DNA of 35,355 bases from assembly GCA_000431015.1 (NCBI GenBank), contig HF986081.1, positions 44,496-79,850 of the forward strand, in the 5' to 3' direction. Shown here one piece after another: positions 7,923-16,490 of the stretch (its first letter is position 1; each line of letters opens with the position of its first letter). The stretch comes from Alistipes sp. CAG:514. Its GTDB lineage: Bacteria > Bacteroidota > Bacteroidia > Bacteroidales > UBA932. Under the pieces are notes generated by a model. It made no database searches and was not told where the DNA came from. It was given only the letters and a program-made list of their open reading frames with translations. The position numbers were made by a program, and so were the translations under genes.

Positions 7923-8585
7923 TTAGTCCTCTTTGTGGCAGTGGCCCTCGCCGTGGCAGCACTCGCCATCCTTGTGGCCCTCGCCGTGGCAGCACTCGCC
8001 GTCCTTGTGGCCCTCTCCGTGGCAGCACTCGCCGTCCTTGTGGCCCTCGCCGTGGCAGGCCCCCTCGCCCTTATGGCAGTGGCACTCATGCTCCTCCTGC
8101 GGAAGGTACTCTCCGTGCAGACCCTCCTTAAGCTCTTTCTCCGTGGCCTCCCTGACGCTCACCACCTTGCCGGTGAAATTGAGGGTCTTGCCGGCCATCG
8201 GATGGTTGAAGTCCATCACGACGGTGTCAGCCTTTACCTCGTGGACGGTTCCCTGAACGACCTGGCCGGTGTTGCTGAGCATCGGGATGATCTGGCCGAC
8301 GACGAGAAGATCCTCGCGGACCTTGCCGTCGATCTCGAACGCGGCCTTAGGCAGCTCGATCAGGCGGCTGTCGTCGAATGTGCCGTAGCCTTCCTCGGGG
8401 GTGAGGGTGAACGCGAACTCCTCTCCTGGCTCCTTGCCCTCTACCTCGCTCTCGAATTTAGGAAGAAGCATATGTGTTCCGTGAATGTAGTCAAGCGGGC
8501 GATCCTGCGTCGCCTTGTCGGCGAGTTTTCCATCGACAATCAGTTCGTAGGTCAGCTCGACCACATGGTTTTTCTGTACTTTCAT
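7923..8585 (-). CDS. SlyD-like FKBP peptidyl-prolyl isomerase with metal-binding tail
   Basis: A 220-residue cytoplasmic chaperone/isomerase. Residues 1-155 have the SlyD layout: FKBP strands (VVELTYELIVDGKL; LDYIHGTHMLLPKFE), an inserted chaperone flap (about 65-125) and the closing FKBP part (VVMDFNHPMAGKTLNFTGKV). Residues 166-218 are a tail with 12 His and 10 Cys, including three CC pairs, built from an 11-residue unit GHKDGECCHGE repeated three times. E. coli SlyD carries a comparable His/Cys tail that binds nickel and serves hydrogenase maturation, so metal sequestration or delivery is a reasonable inference here, though the metal is unknown. It is the first gene of a short minus-strand cluster. 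The AT-rich 60 bp upstream probably holds its promoter. Confidence 0.92.
   Translation of the reverse strand: MKVQKNHVVELTYELIVDGKLADKATQDRPLDYIHGTHMLLPKFESEVEGKEPGEEFAFTLTPEEGYGTFDDSRLIELPKAAFEIDGKVREDLLVVGQIIPMLSNTGQVVQGTVHEVKADTVVMDFNHPMAGKTLNFTGKVVSVREATEKELKEGLHGEYLPQEEHECHCHKGEGACHGEGHKDGECCHGEGHKDGECCHGEGHKDGECCHGEGHCHKED
7941..8058. repeat. In-frame 33-bp tandem repeats in the FKBP tail
   Basis: Three near-identical 33-bp copies (7941-7973, 7974-8006, 8007-8039) and a partial fourth to 8058. The copies differ by only one or two bases. Because 33 is a multiple of three, gain or loss of a unit only changes tail length by 11 residues carrying two Cys and two His. Confidence 0.9.
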
Positions 8586-8645
8586 GATGATAATTTATTT
8601 ATAATTAATTTATTGCCTATGTTGTTGCGGCTCCGTTCCCGAAAA

Positions 8646-10103
8646 TCAGGCGCTGAAGTCCACGTTTCCGAACGCTAAGGTAGGAATAAGTTTTGATTTA
8701 CAGAACCTCGCGTCGTTCCCGGCGGCGAGAAGATTGTTCCATAGAGTGAGAAGATTGCCGGTGATCAGCATCTCCCTGACAGGATGCACGACCTTTCCGT
8801 CCTTGAACAGAAAACCCTCGACACCGAATGAGAAATCCCCCGTGGCGGCGTTGCTGTTGCCCCCGTTGAAACCGGTGACAAGGATGCCGTCGCCGATCAG
8901 TCGCATCAGTTCCTCCTTGCCGGTTGCTCCCGTCGCTGAACTTGCCAGGGAGCCGGGGTTATGATCATCTTTCCCGGTAGTCTCTACAGGCTTGGCGACC
9001 GTCGGCGCGACGCAAGGCAAAAGCACCGGCCTTGTGGCGTCCTCGATGGTCGGCCCGATCTCCATCTTATTGGCCATGTAGGTGTTGACGAAATATTCCT
9101 TGACAACCCCATTCTCGACGATGGGAGTCTCTTTCGTCGCCACACCTTCCGAGTCGAACAGCCTCGACCCCGTCTCCCCGACACTTACCGGCATGTCCCA
9201 GATGCTCAGCCACTGCGGGAACACCTTCTTTCCCAGCGAATCCAGCATGAACGAGTTCTTCTGCTGCAATGAATATCCCCCCAGAGCGTTCAGCACGGGT
9301 GTCACCAGCCTTGACGCGACCTCGCTCTCAATAACCATCGCATACTTCCCGCTCCCGATCCTGACCGGCCCTGTCTGCGAGATCGCCCTCTTGAATGCCA
9401 CCTCGCCGCAGCCGTTGATCTTCAGATCATTGAGCATCGGTGCCGCGTCCCACCAGTAGCTGCTGAACCGGTTGCCCTCGGCGTCCTGTACTGTCGCCTC
9501 GACGTTGCCGTCGGCATCCTGTACTGTCACCTCGACACCATATTCAAATGAAGTCTCGGTGTGGCGGCATCTCAGCCCGTTGGAGTCGATCACCAGCGAG
9601 TCGAAGATGGTGTCTGAATATTCCCCCTCTTCCGAGATAAGCCCCTCATCGCAATGCTTCTTGAATATGGATGCGTCGAGCGCCATCTTTAGTCTGCGGT
9701 CAGACGTAAGCCTCGGATAGTCATCGTCATAGAGCTTGAGTTCCTTGCCCGTGAGAGCCGTCTTCACTGTCCTGGAAGGGTCCGGCAGATCCCTGCAAGG
9801 GTCGTCAGCGAGCATCCTTACCGTCGAGATCGCTTTCTTGAGGAAATCGTCCAACACGTTCTCCACCAGCCTGTTGGTCGAGAAGCTTCCGAACTTGCCG
9901 TCCACGAAAAGGCAGACACTTATCGACCTGTCAAGGCAGTGCGAGACCTTGTCGAGCCCGCCGTTAAGCGTTCCGAACAGCTCCATCAGACTCTTGTTAA
10001 GCGTCACGCGGACCTTCTCCGCCCCGAGACCGAGAGCCTTTTCGACGCATTTGTCTGCGACCAGGATCTCGTTTTCCGTCAACATTCCGTTAATATCTTC
10101 CAT
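8646..10103 (-). CDS. pmbA: TldE/PmbA, partner of the TldD protease
   Basis: A 485-residue member of the modulator of DNA gyrase family. TldE lacks the zinc motif and forms a heterodimer with TldD that degrades unfolded peptides and trims leader peptides of some modified peptides, such as microcin B17. Family features include the GLGAEKVRVTLN start, the central SDTIFDSLVIDSNGL region and the characteristic C-terminus GDFSFGVEGFLFKDGKVVHPVREMLITGNLL. ATG 10101-10103 was chosen because it overlaps the tldD stop by one base (TAATG), the usual sign of translational coupling and equal stoichiometry. An earlier in-frame start would lie inside tldD. A small internal duplication is visible in TVQDADGNVEATVQDAEGN. 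Confidence 0.92.
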   Translation of the reverse strand: MEDINGMLTENEILVADKCVEKALGLGAEKVRVTLNKSLMELFGTLNGGLDKVSHCLDRSISVCLFVDGKFGSFSTNRLVENVLDDFLKKAISTVRMLADDPCRDLPDPSRTVKTALTGKELKLYDDDYPRLTSDRRLKMALDASIFKKHCDEGLISEEGEYSDTIFDSLVIDSNGLRCRHTETSFEYGVEVTVQDADGNVEATVQDAEGNRFSSYWWDAAPMLNDLKINGCGEVAFKRAISQTGPVRIGSGKYAMVIESEVASRLVTPVLNALGGYSLQQKNSFMLDSLGKKVFPQWLSIWDMPVSVGETGSRLFDSEGVATKETPIVENGVVKEYFVNTYMANKMEIGPTIEDATRPVLLPCVAPTVAKPVETTGKDDHNPGSLASSATGATGKEELMRLIGDGILVTGFNGGNSNAATGDFSFGVEGFLFKDGKVVHPVREMLITGNLLTLWNNLLAAGNDARFCKSKLIPTLAFGNVDFSA

Positions 10104-11527
10104 TACTCTCCTCCTACAGTCAGTCTGCTGATAAGAACTGTCGGGATCCCGCAGGACACCGGGCAGCTCTGCCCCTTGCCGCATGTCCACGCGCCGTCGT
10201 CGATCTTGAGGTCGTTCCCCACTGCGACGATGTCGGCCAAGGCCTGCGGCCCGTTCCCGATGATGTTGATGTCTTTCACCGGCCTGGTCAACCGCCCGTC
10301 CTCGATCAGGTAGCCGCTCTTGACGAAGAACGTGAAATCGCCCTCGCCGATCTGTACCTCGCCGTTGCTGAACTGATCCACGTACACTCCTTTCTTCACG
10401 GACGCGATGATGCTTTCCTTGTCAGCCTTGCCGCTTTCCATGTAGGTGGCCCGCATCCTCGGGAGCGGAGCGTACCTGAAAGACTCCCGCCTTCCGTTGC
10501 CGGTAGGGGAGACCCCGTAGAACCCCGCGCTGATCCTGTCGTGAAGGTAGGAGGTCAGTATGCCGTCCCTGACCATGTACGTCTTCTGTCCCCGGACTCC
10601 CTCATCGTCGAAATTGACCGAGCCTCTGTTGGACGGCACGGTGCCGTCGTCCACGATGGAGATGCTCCCGTCACAGATCTTCTGCCCCATCCTTTCCGAG
10701 AAGACGGACTGCCCTTTCCTGTTGAAGTCCGCCTCGAACGCATGCCCCATGGCCTCGTGCAGCAATATTCCCGAAGCTCCCGCGCCCATCACGACCGGCA
10801 TCTGCCCGCCTTTCGGACGTTTGGCCGCGAATCTGTCGTCGATTCCGTCCACTATGCTGTCCGCCATCTCGTCCAGTATCGCATCGGTGAGCATCTCCGT
10901 CCCGGCCCTGAAGGCCCTTGAGGTGTTCTTGTTCTCGATCCTGCCGTTCTGGCTGAACACGGCTGAGGCCGAAAGCACACCCATCGGCCTTGTGTCGTAG
11001 GTCAGCTCGCCCAATGAGTTGAACATCAGTATGTCGCTGACCTGTCCGGAGAACGAGACGATGATCTTCACTATTCTTGGATCCCTTGCCCCGATCTTCC
11101 CTTCCAGCCTCTCCAGCCAAGGTACGATCTGTCCGGCATCGCAGGATCTCCAGTCATGTCCGCAGGGGTACCTGTCTTCCGGCCCGGGACACGTTGTGGC
11201 TTGTATGCGCGCCGGTGTGGCCAGACCTCCCTCCGCGATCTTGGACGCGGCAGCCGCGGCCTCGGCCATCGACCTTGGATCCGTGCTTTCCGAGTAGGCG
11301 TAGCCGGTCTTGTCGCCCTTCAGGACGCGGATGCCCACGCCGTAGTCGATGTGGAACCCTCCCGAGGAGACTATCCCGTCCCTTAGGAACAGATTGTTGT
11401 AGGAGGTGTTCTCGAAGAACAGGTCGCAGTAGCTCCCGCCTCCTCCAAGCCCGTCCGCCGCAAGCTTTTCCAGCTGTGCCTCGCTGACTTGGAACAGATT
11501 CAGATAGAAATTCTTATCCTTGTACAT
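10103..11527 (-). CDS. tldD: TldD metalloprotease subunit
   Basis: A 474-residue zinc protease subunit of the TldD/TldE heterodimer. The catalytic HEXXXH motif is present in LLHEAMGHAFEAD (His257, Glu258, His262), followed by the family's GSVNFDDEGV and the glycine-rich C-terminal strand region. The N-terminal half matches the peptide-threading domain of the family, and the length is usual. ATG 11525-11527 was chosen because the protein then starts with MYKDKNFYLN. That start lies inside the last codons of the upstream P-loop gene (14-base overlap), and the stop overlaps the pmbA start. The two subunits are therefore encoded back to back and coupled. No RiPP precursor or modification enzyme is visible next to them. 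Confidence 0.93.
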   Translation of the reverse strand: MYKDKNFYLNLFQVSEAQLEKLAADGLGGGGSYCDLFFENTSYNNLFLRDGIVSSGGFHIDYGVGIRVLKGDKTGYAYSESTDPRSMAEAAAAASKIAEGGLATPARIQATTCPGPEDRYPCGHDWRSCDAGQIVPWLERLEGKIGARDPRIVKIIVSFSGQVSDILMFNSLGELTYDTRPMGVLSASAVFSQNGRIENKNTSRAFRAGTEMLTDAILDEMADSIVDGIDDRFAAKRPKGGQMPVVMGAGASGILLHEAMGHAFEADFNRKGQSVFSERMGQKICDGSISIVDDGTVPSNRGSVNFDDEGVRGQKTYMVRDGILTSYLHDRISAGFYGVSPTGNGRRESFRYAPLPRMRATYMESGKADKESIIASVKKGVYVDQFSNGEVQIGEGDFTFFVKSGYLIEDGRLTRPVKDINIIGNGPQALADIVAVGNDLKIDDGAWTCGKGQSCPVSCGIPTVLISRLTVGGE

Positions 11528-12146
11528 TCTTAGATTTCCTTTTTTCCTCTTCCAGATGTCTCTCATAGTCGGCGTTGATCGCCTGGATCTTGCTGAACTT
11601 CTCCGGTTCACGGATGATCTTTCCGTCCTCCGAGGCCTCGGCCACTATCGAGAACGGCACATTGGAGTTGTCGAGAAGCATCCACCTGTCGCAGATCGGC
11701 ATGAAATCGCGGAACAGGTAGTGGAGTCCCACGTTGTAGCGCCTGCGGATCGTCTCTTCCTTGATGTTGTGGCCTCCCGCCGCGACTCTGGCCGCGACTC
11801 TTGACACGGCGAGATCCGGGGAGTTGAGCCAGAAGTAAAGGATGGTCACGTAGTAACCTGCCTCCTTGGCCTCTTTGATGACTTTGAGAAGAAACCGTGT
11901 GGCGAGCGTCGTCTCTATGCAGAAATCCGCCTTTCTCTGGAGTAAGTACCTCATCTTCACCAACATGTAGCGGCTGGCGGCCACATAGGCGCTCTCGGGC
12001 TTGAACGGAGAAAGGCTTTTCGCGAACTCATCCGAGTTCACGAACTCACTGCATTCCAGCATCTCCGGCAGAAGCGCGTAGGATGCCGTTGTCTTTCCCG
12101 ATCCGTTGCAGCCGGCTATGATGAAGAGTCTAGGCATTACTACCAT
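11514..12146 (-). CDS. Zeta-toxin-like P-loop kinase
   Basis: A 210-residue P-loop NTPase. Walker A is AGCNGSGKTTAS (residues 11-22), followed by FVNSDEFAKSLSP, an EVxxD/D-type substrate-binding loop, and the lid arginines in RVAARVAAGGHNIKEETIRRRY. This is the pattern of proteins annotated as zeta toxin family or predicted ABC-type ATPase, small-molecule or UDP-sugar kinases. No epsilon-type antitoxin lies beside it, and a stand-alone chromosomal copy of this kind is not evidence of a toxin-antitoxin pair. Its 3' end overlaps the tldD start by 14 bases, so the two are coupled. Met4 (start 12137) is an alternative and would match related proteins that begin just before the IIAGCNG strand. Confidence 0.8.
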   Translation of the reverse strand: MVVMPRLFIIAGCNGSGKTTASYALLPEMLECSEFVNSDEFAKSLSPFKPESAYVAASRYMLVKMRYLLQRKADFCIETTLATRFLLKVIKEAKEAGYYVTILYFWLNSPDLAVSRVAARVAAGGHNIKEETIRRRYNVGLHYLFRDFMPICDRWMLLDNSNVPFSIVAEASEDGKIIREPEKFSKIQAINADYERHLEEEKRKSKNVQG

Positions 12147-12188
12147 TATACGGTCAAAACCTTGGATTTGTTTTACGGACTGTAAAAG

Positions 12189-12914
12189 TCACTCCTCGTC
12201 CCCGGCGGAGCCTTTGGGGTGGGTTACACCATAGCCGAAGAGGGAGAAGTCTCCCTTGCAGGGATCGCCCGGGAATATGTCCGCGAAGCATCCGGTGATC
12301 TCTTTCACCGTCACGATGTCCTTTTGCTTTCTGGATGTGAGCCCCAGTGCGACGGCCTCGTCGTAGACGTGTACGTCCAAAGGGATGAGCAGGTCGGCGG
12401 GATCCGTGTCCTTCCATATTCCCAGATCCACCTTGCCGTCGTCGCGCACCATCCAGCGCCTCATCATGTTGATCTTCTTGTTGGGAGCCTTGAGGTCGGA
12501 TTTCTGGCCGTAGACGGCGGTTCTGAACTCGTCCTGCGACAGCGGCTGAAGTGAGGGCATCGCCTCGTAAGCGGCTTTCAGACGGGAGCATATCCCCGCC
12601 ACCTCGCTCCATTTTATGGTCCGGTGGACGCTGGAACCGTCATCCCGCCACCTGCCACCCATCACGTAGTCGTAGGGACGCCAGTCCATCTCGTCAAAGA
12701 GCCTGCCGCAGTCCCTGGTGATCATCGCCCTGCGTCCCCAGGCGAAGTGCGCCGAGAACACGGCGGCGATCTCCACGTCGGCCAATGAGCGTTTCCCGGC
12801 CTTGAAACGCTGCGCGAACAAGGTCGGGAAAGCTATCGGATCTTCCTTGAAGTACTTCGGGTCGTTGTAGGTTTCGGCCCAGAGGATCAAGGTCTGTCTT
12901 GTCTTTTCTGTCAT
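12189..12914 (-). CDS. DUF2400 / TIGR02757 family protein
   Basis: A 241-residue protein of a family widespread in Bacteroidetes and some other bacteria. Recognisable blocks are AAVFSAHFAWGRRAMI near residues 50-65, NMMRRWMVRDDGKVDLGIWKD and LLIPLDVHVYDEAVALGL. The last two resemble the helix-hairpin-helix/DNA-glycosylase-like core by which the family has been compared to HhH-GPD proteins. No catalytic activity has been shown that I know of. It sits 18 bp after the first POT transporter gene and 42 bp before the P-loop kinase gene, within one minus-strand array. Confidence 0.85.
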   Translation of the reverse strand: MTEKTRQTLILWAETYNDPKYFKEDPIAFPTLFAQRFKAGKRSLADVEIAAVFSAHFAWGRRAMITRDCGRLFDEMDWRPYDYVMGGRWRDDGSSVHRTIKWSEVAGICSRLKAAYEAMPSLQPLSQDEFRTAVYGQKSDLKAPNKKINMMRRWMVRDDGKVDLGIWKDTDPADLLIPLDVHVYDEAVALGLTSRKQKDIVTVKEITGCFADIFPGDPCKGDFSLFGYGVTHPKGSAGDEE

Positions 12915-12932
12915 TTGATGTCTTTTTGCGGC

Positions 12933-14627
12933 CTAGTCCTTCGTGGCTGCCTCAAGCTTCTTCAGCATCGCGAACATCACTACACCGGCTGCCACGCAAA
13001 GTCCCATCAGGAGACCCCAGTTGGCCGTGAGCGAAAGCTTCTTCCAAAGAAGTCCCGGGATCGAGCTGAGATAGTTGCCGATGGCGGTGGCGGCGAACCA
13101 CAGGCCCATCATCAGACCCTTGTATTTAGGTGGGGCCACCTTTGACACGAAGGAGATGCCCATCGGGCTGAGCAGAAGCTCGGCGAAAGTCAGGATCAGG
13201 TAGGTTCCGATCAGGTACATCGGCACCACTGGATCCGGAGCTACCGTGCCGTTGAGCGAAGCCGGGGAAGGCTGGCCAATGGAGGCGAAGATCATCACCA
13301 GATAGCCGCAGGCCGCCACAAGCATTCCGATACCGATCTTTTTCGGAGCGGAAGGCTCCATTCCCTCAGGATGCTTGGCGGTCTTTTTCGCGGCGAGGGC
13401 ACTGAATATGGCCATAGACACCGGTGTGAGGGCGACCACAAAGAACGGATTGAACTGCTGGAAGAGCTGTGGCTGGATCTCCAGAGGGTTAGGAAGGCCT
13501 CTGAATATCGCATACGCTCCGCTCCAAAGGACGGCAGTCACGACTCCGCAGCCGATCTTGCCGGAAGCCTTCTCTGACTGGAATATTCCGAAAAGGGTGT
13601 AGACCGACGTGGCGATAAGAGCCAGCGCCCAGATGTTGAACCCGATTCTGCTCCAGCCCTCGGCTGTGCTCTGGGTGTAGTCACGGGCGAACCAGGTCAG
13701 TGACTGTCCGTTCTGATGGAATGCCATCCAGAAGAAGATCACCACGGCGAACACGAGGCAGAGAGCCACGATGCGGCCCTTGGTCTGTTTTGGCGTAAGC
13801 TCCACGTAGTTCGTGCCGGTGGCCTTCGCCTGCGTGGCGTTGACATCGGCGTGTCTGAACCAGCTCCTGCAAGCGAAATAGATAGCAATCGAGACCACAA
13901 GAGAGATGCACGCCACGGCGAATCCCATGTTGTACGACGCCGAAAGCTTGTCGATGTAGTAAGGGCAGAACCGGTCGAGTCCCATGCCGGCCACGCCGGC
14001 GTCCGGCATCATGGCCATCAGGCCGGTGAGCTGGTCGGCTCCCTCCGGAGTGATCGTGCCGGCCATCTGCTGGTGGGCCAACGCCGGAATCGCAGCCTTG
14101 TATATGAGCCCCGCCTTTGCCAGGAACTTGTTTGTGATGGCGGTGGCGGCGGCAGGAGCGAACATCGAACCGATGTTGATGGCCATATAGAACAGGCTGA
14201 ACGCGCTGTCCCGTTTGGATGCGTACCGTGGATCATCGTAAAGGTTGCCGACCAGAACCTGGAGATTGCCTTTGAACAGTCCCGTTCCGATGGCGATCAG
14301 CAGGAGCGCGCCGAGCATCACGACGACTCCAAGGCCGTTGGCGGCGGTCGGAACCGCAAGCACAAGGTACCCGAGGAACATCACGCAGATGCCCGTCACG
14401 ACGCATTTTCCGAATCCGATTTTGTCCGCGAGCCATCCTCCCACGACCGGCATAAAATAGACCGCCGCGAGGAAGATTGAATATACCTGGCTGGCCGTTG
14501 ACTGCTCCCATCCGAACTTGGCCTGGAGGAACAGCATGAAGATGGCCAGCATCGTGTAGTAGCCGAAGCGCTCGCCCGTGTTGGCGAGGGCGAGCGCGAA
14601 TAAACCTTTCGGTTGGTTTTTGAACAT
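12933..14627 (-). CDS. POT/PTR2-family peptide transporter
   Basis: A 564-residue inner-membrane protein with about 12-14 hydrophobic segments, of the proton-dependent oligopeptide transporter branch of the major facilitator superfamily. The first helix has the GERFGYY form of the family's ExxERFxYY motif, and the second signature FYMAINIGSMFAP follows. FFWMAFHQNGQSLTWFARD marks a later core helix. In the ExxER motif the first Glu is replaced by Asn (N-T-G-E-R), a position implicated in proton coupling in studied members. It is one of two tandem paralogues only 6 bp apart. Substrates are probably di- or tripeptides, but this branch is poorly characterised. Confidence 0.88.
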   Translation of the reverse strand: MFKNQPKGLFALALANTGERFGYYTMLAIFMLFLQAKFGWEQSTASQVYSIFLAAVYFMPVVGGWLADKIGFGKCVVTGICVMFLGYLVLAVPTAANGLGVVVMLGALLLIAIGTGLFKGNLQVLVGNLYDDPRYASKRDSAFSLFYMAINIGSMFAPAAATAITNKFLAKAGLIYKAAIPALAHQQMAGTITPEGADQLTGLMAMMPDAGVAGMGLDRFCPYYIDKLSASYNMGFAVACISLVVSIAIYFACRSWFRHADVNATQAKATGTNYVELTPKQTKGRIVALCLVFAVVIFFWMAFHQNGQSLTWFARDYTQSTAEGWSRIGFNIWALALIATSVYTLFGIFQSEKASGKIGCGVVTAVLWSGAYAIFRGLPNPLEIQPQLFQQFNPFFVVALTPVSMAIFSALAAKKTAKHPEGMEPSAPKKIGIGMLVAACGYLVMIFASIGQPSPASLNGTVAPDPVVPMYLIGTYLILTFAELLLSPMGISFVSKVAPPKYKGLMMGLWFAATAIGNYLSSIPGLLWKKLSLTANWGLLMGLCVAAGVVMFAMLKKLEAATKD

Positions 14628-14633
14628 ACTATG

Positions 14634-16196
14634 TTACTTTGTTACTTTCTCAAGCCACTTGACCATGCCGAGCATAACGCCCATTGCCAGGAGGCACATG
14701 CAGAGGAACACGCTCCAGCAGGCCCACAGAGGCATCTTGTTGTACATCAGAGGGCCGATCCACAAGAAGAGGTTGCCCACCGCGGTGGCGCCGAGCCAGA
14801 GTCCCTGGCAAAGTCCGAGAAGGTGCTTCGGGGCGACCTTCGACACGAACGAGAGACCCAGAGGAGAGATGAAGAGTTCCGCTACCGTGAGGAAGAAGTA
14901 GGTCGCGATCAGAACCCAAGGGCCGGCCTTCATCGTGGCCTGCTGGGCGACTTCCATACCTCTGAAATCGGTGGCTGAAGGGTAACCCATCACGCCTGAG
15001 AATATGGCCAGGAACAGGTAGGCCGTGGCGGCGATACCCATACCGTAGGCGATCTTGCGAGGAGTGGAGATCTGCTTGCCTCTCTTGCCGAGGGCGCCGA
15101 AGATCCACATGATGATAGGGGTCAGCACGATCACGAAGAAAGGATTGACGGCCTGCCAGATCTCCGGGGCGATCTTGTCGGTGTTGACGAAGTCACGCGC
15201 GAAGAGCGAGAGGGACTGTCCGTTCTGGTGGAACGCGAGCCAGAAGAAGATCACCACGCCGAGAACGGCGAACAGGGCGTACATTCTCTGCTTGATCTCC
15301 TTTGCCATGGTTGCCTTTTCCTCGGCGGTGTAGCCGGCATTGGCGGAGGCTGCCTTCTTGGCAGGAGTTGGGAATTTCTTCTTGTTGGCAAGGAATATCA
15401 CAAGAGAGATCATCATGGCCACGACGGAGGCGATGAAGGAATAGTGGATACCGGCGTTGAACACGTCCAGATAGTTCGTGCAGAAAGTGCCTACGGCCTC
15501 TCCGCCCTGGGCCAGCATCGCAGGATCGGCGCCCGCCTTCACGGCCTCGTCCATGAAGTTCTGCGAGGTGGTGCCGTTGCTGATGAACTCATGGCAGAGT
15601 CTAGGGAGCTGTGAGTTGTAGATGAATCCGTTGACTTTCAGCCACCAGCTTCTCAGAAGAGGAGCCACGAACGGAGCCACGAGGCCTCCGATGTTGATGA
15701 ACACGTAGAAGATCTGGAAACCGGAGTCGCGCTTTCCCTGTGCCTCTTTGAGAGCCTCGGGACCCTGCTTGGCGGCGTCGGCCTCGAAATTGTCATACAT
15801 CTGTCCGACGATCGCCTGGAGATTGCCCTTGAAAAGACCGTTGCCGAAAGCGATCATGAAGAGTGCGAAGCAGGTCAGCGGCAGGAGCCAAGACTTGTTC
15901 TGAGGTGTGGCGAGGATCGGAACGGAGAGGACGACATAGCCCAGAGCCATGATGATGAGTCCTTTCTGGATCGTCCCCTTGTAGTTCTGGGTGCGGTCGG
16001 CGATGATACCTCCCACGAGGCTCAGAATGTAGATTCCAGCGTAGAAGAATGAGTAGATCAGGCCTCCGGTCTCGTCACTCAATCCGAACTTGGAGCAGAG
16101 GAAGAGGGTGAGGACGGCGTTCATGATGTAGTAGCCGAAGCGCTCACCCATGTTGCTTAGCGCTGCTGAAATCAGCCCTTTAGGATGTCCTTTCAT
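14634..16196 (-). CDS. POT/PTR2-family peptide transporter, tandem paralogue
   Basis: A 520-residue inner-membrane carrier closely related in layout to the following gene. It has SNMGERFGYY in the first helix, IFYVFINIGGLVAP, FFWLAFHQNGQSLSLFARD and the AELFISPLGLSFVSKVAP stretch that both copies share. Here too the first Glu of ExxER is Asn. The pair probably arose by gene duplication and may divide the substrate range. It is the first gene of the long minus-strand array, with a good Bacteroidetes promoter 116 bp upstream at 16312-16343. Confidence 0.88.
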   Translation of the reverse strand: MKGHPKGLISAALSNMGERFGYYIMNAVLTLFLCSKFGLSDETGGLIYSFFYAGIYILSLVGGIIADRTQNYKGTIQKGLIIMALGYVVLSVPILATPQNKSWLLPLTCFALFMIAFGNGLFKGNLQAIVGQMYDNFEADAAKQGPEALKEAQGKRDSGFQIFYVFINIGGLVAPFVAPLLRSWWLKVNGFIYNSQLPRLCHEFISNGTTSQNFMDEAVKAGADPAMLAQGGEAVGTFCTNYLDVFNAGIHYSFIASVVAMMISLVIFLANKKKFPTPAKKAASANAGYTAEEKATMAKEIKQRMYALFAVLGVVIFFWLAFHQNGQSLSLFARDFVNTDKIAPEIWQAVNPFFVIVLTPIIMWIFGALGKRGKQISTPRKIAYGMGIAATAYLFLAIFSGVMGYPSATDFRGMEVAQQATMKAGPWVLIATYFFLTVAELFISPLGLSFVSKVAPKHLLGLCQGLWLGATAVGNLFLWIGPLMYNKMPLWACWSVFLCMCLLAMGVMLGMVKWLEKVTK

Positions 16197-16311
16197 ACAG
16201 ATGATGTTTTTACTTTAAATTTGTTTTTGTGTTATAATTATTCATTCAATTCCGTCCCCGTCCGGCAGCTTTCCCCGTAGGAGAATGTGGCCGCCACGTC
16301 ATAACAGGTGA

Positions 16312-16343
16312 CGAATATACGCAAAACTCCCCAACTCACCAAA
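16312..16343 (-). promoter_or_regulatory. Promoter of the POT transporter array
   Basis: On the minus strand, TTTG (16340-16343) is separated by 20 bases from TATATTCG (16312-16319), one mismatch from TAnnTTTG. This is the Bacteroidetes -33/-7 spacing. It leaves an untranslated leader of about 110 bases before the first POT gene. The -7 box overlaps a GAATAT word. Confidence 0.5.
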
Positions 16344-16490
16344 TTTATGTCGTAGGACGATTCTATGGCAATTATGTGACCATCACAGGCCGCGCATAGC
16401 CAATGTCAGGATCTGTTCGTAGCCGTATAATCAAACGGACAGTCAATGGCAGCTTATCCCTTGGTATTTGCCATCCCTTCTCGTACCGCT

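Noticed and set aside
7548..8678. 376-codon plus-strand frame with an Ala/Val/Leu repeat
   Set aside because: The repeat is the complement of the FKBP His/Cys tail; the frame spans parts of two real genes on the other strand.
8646..11527. Modified-peptide (RiPP) cluster with TldD/TldE
   Set aside because: No cyclodehydratase, lanthipeptide enzyme or precursor peptide is visible; the radical SAM gene at 608-1930 is 9 kb away and looks like a sulfatase maturase.
11514..12146. Toxin-antitoxin module around the zeta-like kinase
   Set aside because: No small antitoxin gene lies next to it, and its overlap is with tldD; solitary chromosomal copies are not evidence of a toxin.
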